In this document: positions 1-6,947 of the stretch, piece by piece
Numbering within the stretch: the stretch's first letter is position 1
Layout: every line of letters starts with the position of its first letter
Origin: Fodinibius salicampi
GTDB lineage: Bacteria > Bacteroidota > Rhodothermia > Balneolales > Balneolaceae
Direction of reading: 5' to 3'
Length of the DNA stretch: 64,000 nt
Assembly: GCF_039545095.1 (NCBI RefSeq)
Contig: NZ_BAABRS010000004.1
Span: 340,952-404,951 of the forward strand
Program-made: the position numbers and the translations under genes
Notes under the pieces: generated by a model
Told to the model about the DNA's origin: nothing
Database searches by the model: none
The model's input: only the letters and a program-made list of their open reading frames with translations

Positions 1-582
1 GATCTGTATGAAATTCTGGAGCAGCAATGATCCTTCTTTTCCGGATTTCTCAGGGTGGAACTGTACCCCCATATAGTTATCTCTGCAAACAACCGAAGAA
101 AATTCGTTGATATAGTGACAGCTTGCAGTCGTAAATTCATTTTCAGGAGCATAATAACTATGTACATAATAGAAATACTCTTCGGTACCGAATCCTTTGA
201 CCAAAGGGTGGGCGTTAACATCCGAGAAGGTATTCCATCCCATATGCGGGACCTTGTGTTGGGAAGAATCAAACTTTTTTAGCCGTCCGGGAATAACTCC
301 GAGTCCTTCCGAGTCTCCCTCTTCCGAGGATTCATAAAACAGCTGCATACCCAGGCAGATGCCTAGTACTGGCTTTGTAGTCTGCTTAAGCCAGCTATCA
401 AGTCCATTTTCACGCAAGGAAGCCATTGCCGGGGTAGCATGACCTACTCCCGGAAAAATAATACCATCGGCTTTATCCAGTTCAGATTCCTTATTTGTAA
501 TCGTGTGTGGAATCGTTAAACGTTGCAGCGCATTGGATACTGAGGCAAGGTTTCCGGCTTCGTAATTAATGATTGCAATCAT
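1..582 (-). CDS. hisH: Imidazole glycerol phosphate synthase glutaminase subunit HisH (3' end cut by window)
   Basis: HisH hydrolyses glutamine and passes ammonia to HisF in the fifth step of histidine synthesis. The 194 visible codons start MIAIINYEAGNL. They carry the class I amidotransferase nucleophile in LGICLGMQL (Cys76) and the His/Glu pair in FHPEKSG (His176, Glu178). The reading frame is still open at base 1, after GSLLLQNFIQI, so only the last few residues should be missing from a protein of about 200. It starts 9 bases after the hisB stop on the same strand and is the fifth gene of the his transcript; hisA, hisF and hisIE probably follow to the left. Confidence 0.95.
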   Translation of the reverse strand, partial: MIAIINYEAGNLASVSNALQRLTIPHTITNKESELDKADGIIFPGVGHATPAMASLRENGLDSWLKQTTKPVLGICLGMQLFYESSEEGDSEGLGVIPGRLKKFDSSQHKVPHMGWNTFSDVNAHPLVKGFGTEEYFYYVHSYYAPENEFTTASCHYINEFSSVVCRDNYMGVQFHPEKSGKEGSLLLQNFIQI

Positions 583-591
583 GAATATGTA

Positions 592-1482
592 TTAAAGTAA
601 GTCTTTAGTACTGGGAAGAATATTTGCGTTTCGTTCACTTCGGCTGACAGAGGCTCTCAGACAGCGGGCAAAACCCTTAAAGCAACCTTCAATTTTATGG
701 TGAGCATTATCCCCCACAACGGAAATATGGAGGGTAGCCTGTAGATTCATGGCCAGGGAGTAAAAGAAGTGCTCCACCATTTCGGTGGGGAAGTCTCCTA
801 CTTTTTCCCGGTCAAAAGAGCCTTCAAACTTTAAATAGGGGCGGCCCGACAGGTCCAGGGCTATAGTTGCCTGGGATTCGTCCATCGGGAGTACAAAGCT
901 ATATCTGCTAATGCCCACTTTGTTACCCAGGGCTTTAGTGACGGTTTCTCCAAGAGCAATAGCTACATCCTCAATGGTATGGTGTTCATCTACTTCAAGG
1001 TCGCCATTACAACTAAGCTCCAGGTCGATAAGTCCGTGTTTTGCAATTTGTTCCAGCATATGGTCGAAGAAAGGAAGTCCCGTGTCAATGGCACTTTTAC
1101 CGGTGCCATCAAGGTTCAGCTTAATATGGATGTCCGTTTCAGCGGTCTGCCGAGACAGCGTGGCCTTCCGAGTGGGGAAGCATATCCGATTACTGATGGT
1201 GATCCAGTCAGAGGCTTCTTCAATCGTTTTCCCCTCTCTGGTAATAACTTCTAGCTTTCCGTTGTCGGCAATGACCTGTAAATCTGTTTCCTCCGGGATG
1301 GATGCTGTGGCCTTTATTTTTTCGTTCTCCAGCAGATCCTTTTGTTTGTTAGACAGATCATCGATGAGAAAAAAGAGCCTGTGACCTAATTCCTGTAGCC
1401 TTTTAAGACCGTATAGAGCCCCGCTCCAAAGTAAAGTTTCATTCTTTCCGGATAATGCCTCTAACGATATTCTAATATTCAT
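592..1482 (-). CDS. hisB: Imidazoleglycerol-phosphate dehydratase HisB with a degenerate N-terminal phosphatase-like region
   Basis: It dehydrates imidazoleglycerol phosphate to imidazoleacetol phosphate. The IGPD domain spans about residues 105-296, with the metal-binding DEHHTIED (165-172), PMDES (199-203), DLSGRP (210-215) and a second HH at 261-262. Typical single-domain HisB is about 195-200 residues; this one carries about 100 extra N-terminal residues. These resemble part of the histidinol-phosphatase (HAD) domain of E. coli-type bifunctional HisB: a LKRLQELGHRLFFLIDD helix-strand and a linker with W-x2-I and R-x2-T-x-ET. The DxDGT catalytic motif is absent, so the phosphatase is probably dead. 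It overlaps hisC by 4 bases (ATGA). Confidence 0.93.
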   Translation of the reverse strand: MNIRISLEALSGKNETLLWSGALYGLKRLQELGHRLFFLIDDLSNKQKDLLENEKIKATASIPEETDLQVIADNGKLEVITREGKTIEEASDWITISNRICFPTRKATLSRQTAETDIHIKLNLDGTGKSAIDTGLPFFDHMLEQIAKHGLIDLELSCNGDLEVDEHHTIEDVAIALGETVTKALGNKVGISRYSFVLPMDESQATIALDLSGRPYLKFEGSFDREKVGDFPTEMVEHFFYSLAMNLQATLHISVVGDNAHHKIEGCFKGFARCLRASVSRSERNANILPSTKDLL

Positions 1483-2540
1483 GGCGTTAGTTGTTTTAGT
1501 GCTGAAATTAAGCGCTTATTTTCATCCGGCGTACCAACGGTGATACGCAGGCAGCTGTCGCAGTGTGGTTCATTTCCCCGGTAACGAACAATCACATTTT
1601 GCTGTGTCAGCTTGTTATATATGGTCAGAGCATCATCAATTTTCACAAGCAGGAAATTAGCTTCACTCGGATAAATTTTTCGGATAGTTGGTACCCTTTC
1701 TAACTCTCCGCGGAGGCGGCTCCGTTCCTTTTTTATTGCATCAATATTAAATCGAACGGTATTAAGATTTTCAAAAGCCTGTACCGCATAGTTCGAGGTC
1801 AATTGATTGATATTATAGGGAGCCTTAACCTTCATCATGTAATTGATAATATCTTCGGAAGCATAGGAGATCCCCAGGCGGATGCCAGCCAGTCCGAAGG
1901 ACTTTGACAGGGTTTGCAGGACCACCAGGTTGGGATAATTAACGACCTCTGAAGCCCAGCTTGGCTCTTCACTGAAATCGATATAGGCCTCGTCAATGAC
2001 GACAATACCTGGAAAGGCTTTAATCAGTTGTTCTATTGATGATCTTTTAAAAGTGTTGCCCGTGGGATTGTTGGGAGAACAAAGAAAAAGCAGTTTGGTT
2101 TCGTCACGGATGGTATTGAGAATCTCATCCACATTAAGCTGGAATGTTTCTGCCGTTAACAGTACTGAATCCACAGCAATATTATGGATGTCAGCCGAAA
2201 CCGTATACATTCCGTAGGTGGGAGGGGTAGTAAGAACGCGGTCTTGTCCCGGCCTGCAAAATATTCGGTACAATAGATCGATCCCTTCGTCACTCCCCAC
2301 ACCGGTAAACACATTTTCCTTTCTTACTCCGCGCCAATCAGCAATGAAATCGCGCAATCTGGATTGAGAAGGATCAGGGTAACGGTGTAGTCCTTCTGCC
2401 TCCTGGTAGGGAGCTCCGAGGCTGTTTTCATTGGCATCCAATAACAGGCCATCGCTAAAATCCTGCCGGGCGCTGTGGTAGGGTTTTAGATGCTTGATAT
2501 TGGGTCGTACAATTTTTTCGAGATCAAATGGATTAGACAT
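1479..2540 (-). CDS. hisC: Histidinol-phosphate aminotransferase HisC
   Basis: A PLP-dependent class I/II aminotransferase that converts imidazoleacetol phosphate and glutamate to histidinol phosphate. The 353 residues are the normal length. Visible are LDANENS near residue 34, the SPNNPTGN motif at about 155-162, the DEAYIDF strand near 183 and the PLP lysine in TLSKSFGLAGIRLG (Lys213). The stop overlaps the hisB start (ATGA), so translation of the two is probably coupled. It lies 13 bases after hisD on the same strand. Confidence 0.95.
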   Translation of the reverse strand: MSNPFDLEKIVRPNIKHLKPYHSARQDFSDGLLLDANENSLGAPYQEAEGLHRYPDPSQSRLRDFIADWRGVRKENVFTGVGSDEGIDLLYRIFCRPGQDRVLTTPPTYGMYTVSADIHNIAVDSVLLTAETFQLNVDEILNTIRDETKLLFLCSPNNPTGNTFKRSSIEQLIKAFPGIVVIDEAYIDFSEEPSWASEVVNYPNLVVLQTLSKSFGLAGIRLGISYASEDIINYMMKVKAPYNINQLTSNYAVQAFENLNTVRFNIDAIKKERSRLRGELERVPTIRKIYPSEANFLLVKIDDALTIYNKLTQQNVIVRYRGNEPHCDSCLRITVGTPDENKRLISALKQLTP

Positions 2541-2553
2541 AACGAGCTGAAAA

Positions 2554-3840
2554 TTATTTCAGATTATTTAATCGAATTGAGACTGCTCTGCGGTGAGCTT
2601 CGAGTTCCTCAAGGGAGGCCAGCTTTTCTATGGTCGGACCAATATTTTGTAATCCTTCCCGACTGATGGTCTGCATGGTAATTTGTTTAAGAAACGAATC
2701 AACCGATACCCCGCTGAACATACGGGCATAGCCATAGGTTGGAAGCGTATGATTGGTTCCGGAAGCATAGTCGCCCGCACTCTCGGGGGTCCATTGGCCA
2801 AAGAAAACAGATCCGGCGTTGTAAATACTGTTCTGCCACTGTTCGGCATCCTCACATTGGACGATCAGATGTTCCGGTGCGTATTGATTAGAGAAGTCAA
2901 ATGCCTGTTCCAGATTATTTACGATTAAGGTAAAGCTCTTGTTAATGGCTTCTTGGGCTACATCCTTACGGGGAAGTCTCATAAGTTGTTCTTCCAACGC
3001 AGTTGAGCAGGCCCCCAGGTCAAAGTCTTTAGTAGCAACTAAAACAACCTGGCTGTCAGGACCGTGCTCCGCTTGGGAAAGCAGGTCGGCGGCTACAAAC
3101 TCCGGATTGGCCGTTTCGTCGGCAATAACCAGTACTTCTGAAGGTCCGGCCGGCATATCAATGGCAATTTGTGCTTCACTGTTTTGGAGCATCATTTTAG
3201 CGGCCGTAACATATTGATTGCCGGGGCCTAAAATTTTATCCACTTTGGGTACCGTATTCGTACCGTATGCCATTGCCGCGATGGCTTGGGCTCCGCCCGC
3301 TTTAAGGATTTTTGTAATCCCAATTTTTTGAGCGATATAGATAATTTCATCGGCAATACTTCCGTCTTTGTGGGGAGGAGTGGCTGTAACAATGGTCTTG
3401 CATCCTGCCAACTTCGCCGGAATTCCCAGCATCATAAGCGTAGAAGGCAATATAGCAGTTCCGCCGGGTACATACAGCCCTACCTTTTCTATAGGTCGCG
3501 ATACCCGCTGGCACTTCACTCCGGGCATGGTTTCCACCTCTAAAGGTTGGGGCAGCTGGCCTTTGTGGAAACGCTGGATATTTTCAAAAGCGGTATCAAT
3601 AGCGTTACGAGTGGAGGATGTCAGATTTATCGAAAGATCAGCAGGATTAACGGTAATGGTATCCGGCGAAGCACCGTCGAACTTTTTGGTATAATAGCTA
3701 ACTCCTGAATCTCCCTTCTGCCTAACCTTATCTATGATTGGCTCTACCTCTGAAAAGATGGAGATAAAATCCATTTTAGGCCGCTGGCAGAGATCCTGTA
3801 TCTCTTCCTTGGTAAGTTTTGTAATGTCGTATTGTTTCAT
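2554..3840 (-). CDS. hisD: Histidinol dehydrogenase HisD
   Basis: A zinc-dependent, NAD-linked enzyme that oxidises histidinol to histidine in two steps. The product is 428 residues, the usual size. Visible family motifs are GLYVPGGTAILPSTLMML (NAD region), IDMPAGPSEVLVIAD, the zinc-site QAEHGPDS and AGSVFFGQWTPESAGDY near the C-terminus. The ATG at 3840 shares one base with the hisG stop (TGATG). A GTG one codon upstream (3843) is also possible and would add one Met. The tight junction indicates one his transcript. Confidence 0.95.
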   Translation of the reverse strand: MKQYDITKLTKEEIQDLCQRPKMDFISIFSEVEPIIDKVRQKGDSGVSYYTKKFDGASPDTITVNPADLSINLTSSTRNAIDTAFENIQRFHKGQLPQPLEVETMPGVKCQRVSRPIEKVGLYVPGGTAILPSTLMMLGIPAKLAGCKTIVTATPPHKDGSIADEIIYIAQKIGITKILKAGGAQAIAAMAYGTNTVPKVDKILGPGNQYVTAAKMMLQNSEAQIAIDMPAGPSEVLVIADETANPEFVAADLLSQAEHGPDSQVVLVATKDFDLGACSTALEEQLMRLPRKDVAQEAINKSFTLIVNNLEQAFDFSNQYAPEHLIVQCEDAEQWQNSIYNAGSVFFGQWTPESAGDYASGTNHTLPTYGYARMFSGVSVDSFLKQITMQTISREGLQNIGPTIEKLASLEELEAHRRAVSIRLNNLK

Positions 3841-4721
3841 CACAGAATCATGCTTTCGATTGGTAAAATAACAATTCCTGTAGCTCCTTCGGCTTTTAGT
3901 TTTTCCATGACAATCCAGAACTGATCAATGGGGATAACGGTATGTATAGCTACCATATCCTCGTCGGCCAGAGGCATTACCGTCGGACTGTTTAGAGAGG
4001 GGATAATATCCTTTATTTTAGGCACGGCCTTTTTAGGAGCATTCATCATAATATATCGACTGCGCTCGGCTTGTTGATGGCCATCCATGCGCTGGAGGAA
4101 CTTGTCGATCAGTTCTTTTTTTCCGGGTGAGAGTTCCTTATTTGTGCGGATGAGTTGCGTTTCCGACTCAAGGATGGTATTCAATTCCTGAAGTCCGTTT
4201 GCTTTCAGCGTATTACCGGTAGATACCAAATCTACAATAGCATCTGCTACTTCCAAGCGGGGTGCAACCTCAACGGCGCCTGAAATAGTAACAATATTGG
4301 CGTTCAATTCCTGTTTATCCAAAAAATCGCGGGTTAATTTAGGGTAGCTGGTGGCAATGGTTTTTCCATCGAAGTCTTCTGTTGTTTGGATATCACCATC
4401 TTTGGGAGCTGCCAGTGACAGCCGGCATACGCCGTAATCCAGATCGCGGAGTACGCTTACATTTGCCCCGGTTTCGGCGGTGACATTGGCTCCTACAAAA
4501 CCGAGATCGCAGACTCCATCCTGAACATATTCCGGAATATCATCATCTCTAATAAGAAGTAACTCTACATCGAAATTACGGCATTTTACCAGTAGATTGC
4601 GTTTATAATCATCAAAACGGAGTCCGATACCTTTGAGCAGATCAATAGTCTTGTCGGTCAGACGCCCTGATTTCTGGATCGCGATACGTAGTGAAGTTTT
4701 AGAATCGGCAGTTCGTTCCAT
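3840..4721 (-). CDS. hisG: ATP phosphoribosyltransferase HisG, long (self-regulated) form
   Basis: It catalyses the first committed step of histidine synthesis, joining ATP and PRPP. At 293 residues this is the long form, with a C-terminal ACT-like regulatory domain (about 220-293, ending ATGIVILPIESMIL) that normally mediates histidine feedback inhibition, so no HisZ partner is needed. The PRPP loop is visible as DAIVDLVSTGNTLKANGL (about 161-178). It is the first structural gene of the operon; the roughly 300 bases upstream contain a His-rich leader peptide and hairpins. Confidence 0.95.
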   Translation of the reverse strand: MERTADSKTSLRIAIQKSGRLTDKTIDLLKGIGLRFDDYKRNLLVKCRNFDVELLLIRDDDIPEYVQDGVCDLGFVGANVTAETGANVSVLRDLDYGVCRLSLAAPKDGDIQTTEDFDGKTIATSYPKLTRDFLDKQELNANIVTISGAVEVAPRLEVADAIVDLVSTGNTLKANGLQELNTILESETQLIRTNKELSPGKKELIDKFLQRMDGHQQAERSRYIMMNAPKKAVPKIKDIIPSLNSPTVMPLADEDMVAIHTVIPIDQFWIVMEKLKAEGATGIVILPIESMIL

Positions 4722-4775
4722 AGCAATTAGGGATAGATATAATTGAAAAGAAGTTTGTTAAGAGAGAATAAGAAT

Positions 4776-4835
4776 AAAAAGGGTGGAGGGCAGCTTAAGC
4801 TGCCTGTAGCAATGCTATTGACGGTCGAAACCGCC
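4776..4835 (-). promoter_or_regulatory. Candidate his attenuator hairpins
   Basis: Read on the minus strand, two hairpins follow the His codons of the leader peptide. The first is GGCGGT-TTCG-ACCGTC (4835-4820, one G-U pair) and abuts the last His codon, so a ribosome stalled there would cover it. The second is GGCAGC-TTAA-GCTGCC (4804-4789), followed by CTCCACCC and then five T (4780-4776). The T run is 8 bases past the stem, so this is not a textbook terminator. A 9-base direct repeat, CCCTCCACC, occurs at 4849-4841 and 4790-4782. Confidence 0.45.
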
Positions 4836-4913
4836 ATGATGGTGGAGGGAGTCAATATGGATCATATTTTTTTGCATCGCTTCTAAGATAATATTTTTTA
4901 AGAAATCTTCCAT
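4815..4913 (-). CDS. Putative his operon leader peptide (32 aa, His-rich)
   Basis: A 32-codon frame from ATG at 4913 to TAG at 4815-4817. It contains His19 and then three adjacent His codons (His24-26, CAC CAT CAT at 4844-4836) and ends GGFDRQ. Four of 32 residues are His. It lies between a TAnnTTTG promoter box and hisG on the his strand, and hairpins begin right after the His run. That arrangement matches classical ribosome-mediated attenuation, in which scarce His-tRNA stalls the ribosome. No strong Shine-Dalgarno is visible, which is usual in Bacteroidota relatives. Confidence 0.6.
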   Translation of the reverse strand: MEDFLKNIILEAMQKNMIHIDSLHHHGGFDRQ

Positions 4914-4940
4914 ATAAAATTAATGTAAAGAAAATTTCTG

Positions 4941-4948
4941 CAAAGTTA
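4941..4948 (-). promoter_or_regulatory. hisGp: Probable -7 box of the his operon promoter (TAACTTTG)
   Basis: TAACTTTG on the minus strand matches the Bacteroidota -7 consensus TAnnTTTG exactly. It sits 28 bases before the leader peptide ATG and just after the terminator of the upstream gene. No convincing TTG -33 element was seen at the usual distance. Confidence 0.45.
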
Positions 4949-4954
4949 ATCCAT

Positions 4955-4987
4955 AAAAAAAGGGAATTACTTGCGTAATCCCCTTTT
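4955..4987 (-). terminator. Rho-independent terminator of the SMP-30-like gene
   Basis: On the minus strand: GGGGATTAC, loop GCAA, GTAATTCCC (one G-U pair), followed by seven T. It lies 34 bases after the stop of the gene at 5021-5950 and separates it from the his promoter. Confidence 0.8.
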
Positions 4988-5020
4988 AAATATCAAAAAT
5001 AAATAAAAGTCCGAATATAA

Positions 5021-5950
5021 TTATCGTTCTTCCGTATTAAGTTGCCAGATATCCACCCGGTCTAACTCAATATAAGGAATGGCAACTCGTTCACGTTTAG
5101 TGTCGAGCGCAATATCAGCCGGTTCGGGTCCAGTTTTGATGAGTGCTTTGCTTTCCTGGTTATTACTTATCAGGTAGAGACTGGAATCATTCTGGCTGGA
5201 AACCAGGAAAGATCCATTATAAGGCTCTATGCCATCAAAGTTTCCACCCGATTCCACCGTAATGAAATCCTGAAGAGTAGAGTCAGCGGGTGAGAACGAG
5301 CGGAATATTTGTCCGCCATTCCACGGAGCAATTACCAGCTGATTATTGTTTTCATCCAGCGTGATTCCATTGGGTGGATCAGCGAGTGAATCGGCAACAA
5401 TGGAAATATTGGATCCCTTTATTTGATAAACCCGGGCCTGTCCGGTGTCCGTAACATATATTGTGCCATTCGTGTCGACGGCAACATCATTGAGAAAGCC
5501 GGGTTCAAAATCTGTGAAATCGTTGAATGCAACCTGTTCGCCTGTTTGCTTATTAAATCCGTGTACACCCTTAAGGTCAGCTACATATAGTGTGTCTCCC
5601 GTAATATACATACCTCGCGGAGAATGCAGGGGGGCTTCCTCAGTACCGGTCATAAACTTCAGTGAGTCAATAGAGCCATCTGGCCGGGCTTTGGCGATGT
5701 ACCCATTGGAATCGGCCTCACTGCTGGATCCATTAAAATTGGAAACAAAATAAACATCTTGATCCGGATCATAGCGAACTGCTTCCGGGCCGGATAATCC
5801 TTGGTCAATTACTGTTATTCGATCGTCCACTTCTTGCAGTGATGTCGTGGGAGCTTCTTCCTCTTGTTGTTCGGTATCTGAGCTGCAGCTGGTAAATATG
5901 AGCAGCAGCAACATGAGTACGCTCTGCGATAATAGTTGTTTTTTATCCAT
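5021..5950 (-). CDS. SMP-30/NHL-type beta-propeller lipoprotein
   Basis: A 309-residue exported protein. The N-terminus is a lipoprotein signal peptide with the lipobox TSCSS (Cys about residue 22), followed by an acidic linker. The rest (about 45-309) has repeated blades of the SMP-30/gluconolactonase or NHL type: GPEAVRYDPDQDVYFVSNF, SPRGMYITGDTLYVADL, FLNDVAVDTNGTIYVTDTG and PPNGITLDENNNQLVIAPW. Such proteins bind metal or small ligands, and some are lactonases; no substrate can be assigned here. Monocistronic, with its own terminator at 4955-4987. Confidence 0.75.
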   Translation of the reverse strand: MDKKQLLSQSVLMLLLLIFTSCSSDTEQQEEEAPTTSLQEVDDRITVIDQGLSGPEAVRYDPDQDVYFVSNFNGSSSEADSNGYIAKARPDGSIDSLKFMTGTEEAPLHSPRGMYITGDTLYVADLKGVHGFNKQTGEQVAFNDFTDFEPGFLNDVAVDTNGTIYVTDTGQARVYQIKGSNISIVADSLADPPNGITLDENNNQLVIAPWNGGQIFRSFSPADSTLQDFITVESGGNFDGIEPYNGSFLVSSQNDSSLYLISNNQESKALIKTGPEPADIALDTKRERVAIPYIELDRVDIWQLNTEER

Positions 5951-6513
5951 AAGAGTCTGTTTTATTTAAAGTTGGAGAGTGATCTAAAATATTAAACTGG
6001 AAGAGTATTAAATTTTCTTAAGTGTATCCCATAAGTGGTCGTTCGGTTATCCCTAATAAGTTATCCCTGTTCTCAATCGTCTCAATTATTCTATGGACCA
6101 CTTACTTATTGCAGTGCTCAAATATGAATAAACCAACACACCATTGCAATTATATCCAGAAATAATTTATCTGATATTGAAATGTCTTAAAAAGCAATGA
6201 GCTTAATTAAGCTGACATTGTAGCTACAACCCCAATTAGCAAAAGAGTAAAAATGGCTAATTGAAGAAAAGCGCTTCCGATTCGTTTCTTTATCATGATT
6301 TAGCTAATGAAAGATTTCTTTTTTGCTGATTTTATAGTGACTATTTGGAAATATGTTCCCGGAAAATAAATAGGTTTTAAATGAGGTGAACGGCGTCTGT
6401 TTTTTTAGTGATGAGACAAGCTATATTTATGATTGAACTATTAGCGGGAAACGATTATCCTTACTACTTAAAAAGTTAAGTGATTAATACAGCAATCAAT
6501 CAGATATCTTATT
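5951..6513. other. Intergenic region with a long inverted repeat and a possible tiny gene
   Basis: About 560 bases, AT-rich. TAAGTGGTC (6033-6041) pairs with GACCACTTA (6097-6105) across a 55-base loop that contains GTTATCCCT twice (6047-6055, 6061-6069). A 29-codon membrane-protein-like frame lies at 6207-6296 on the minus strand. No tRNA or known riboswitch was recognised. Confidence 0.5.
6207..6296 (-). CDS. Possible 29-aa single-span membrane protein
   Basis: An ATG-to-TAA frame encoding MIKKRIGSAFLQ, a hydrophobic stretch LAIFTLLLIGVVAT and MSA. The basic start followed by about 16 apolar residues is typical of a small inner-membrane protein or a bare signal anchor. It is isolated in a large gap, and no homologue was recognised. 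No strong ribosome binding site is visible, so it may be chance. Confidence 0.35.
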   Translation of the reverse strand: MIKKRIGSAFLQLAIFTLLLIGVVATMSA

Positions 6514-6783
6514 ATGATAACTACTGCTCAATTAACCTATATCCCTCTAAAATCAGCTGATCCACGCGAAAGTGTAGACTTTTTGCTTGAATTAGTCGCA
6601 CAGCACGAAGTGGAGGTAGATGTTAACTACTTATCTACAAGTGTTCGGGGAGAGACCGAAGTTGTTTTTGAACTCATCAGCGATATGTATGAAACGATGA
6701 CTATTGAAGGAGAAGAATTCCGTTTCCATGTGGAGTTGTTAAGCCCCGTTGCTGATGAATCTCTTGATATACCCAATAAGTAA
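6514..6783 (+). CDS. YkoF/MTH1187-like thiamine-binding-type small protein
   Basis: An 89-residue cytoplasmic protein. Its ferredoxin-like pattern (beta TTAQLTYIPLKS, a helix with SVDFLLELVAQHE, a strand YLSTSVRGE, a second helix VFELISDMYE) resembles the MTH1187/YkoF thiamine- or HMP-binding fold. Several members of that family bind thiamine precursors, but ligand residues cannot be confirmed here. It is followed by a clear terminator and is a separate unit from lepA. No thiamine genes lie nearby, so the role is open. Confidence 0.6.
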   Translation: MITTAQLTYIPLKSADPRESVDFLLELVAQHEVEVDVNYLSTSVRGETEVVFELISDMYETMTIEGEEFRFHVELLSPVADESLDIPNK

Positions 6784-6804
6784 AGGGTGTTTGTATTTCA
6801 GCAG

Positions 6805-6838
6805 AGTCCGATGCGAATAAAAGTATCGGACTTTTTTA
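6805..6838 (+). terminator. Rho-independent terminator after the YkoF-like gene
   Basis: AGTCCGAT (6805-6812) pairs perfectly with ATCGGACT (6825-6832) across a 12-base loop and runs into six T. Confidence 0.85.
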
Positions 6839-6867
6839 TTGAGTAAATATTTTATCCTTTCTCACAT

Positions 6868-6896
6868 TTGAGTGTGAAAACAGGCGCTTAATTTTG
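6868..6896 (+). promoter_or_regulatory. lepAp: Probable lepA promoter (TTG-N18-TAATTTTG)
   Basis: TTG at 6868-6870, an 18-base spacer and TAATTTTG at 6889-6896 match the Bacteroidota -33/-7 consensus. The lepA ATG is 51 bases downstream. Confidence 0.55.
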
Positions 6897-6947
6897 TATC
6901 TTAAGCGTTCTTTTTTATAAGCAAACCTGTGCAGGTAGCACAAGCCT

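Noticed and set aside
911..1384. 157-codon plus-strand frame opposite hisB
   Set aside because: It lies antisense within a well-supported hisB and has Ser-rich, low-complexity content typical of a shadow frame.
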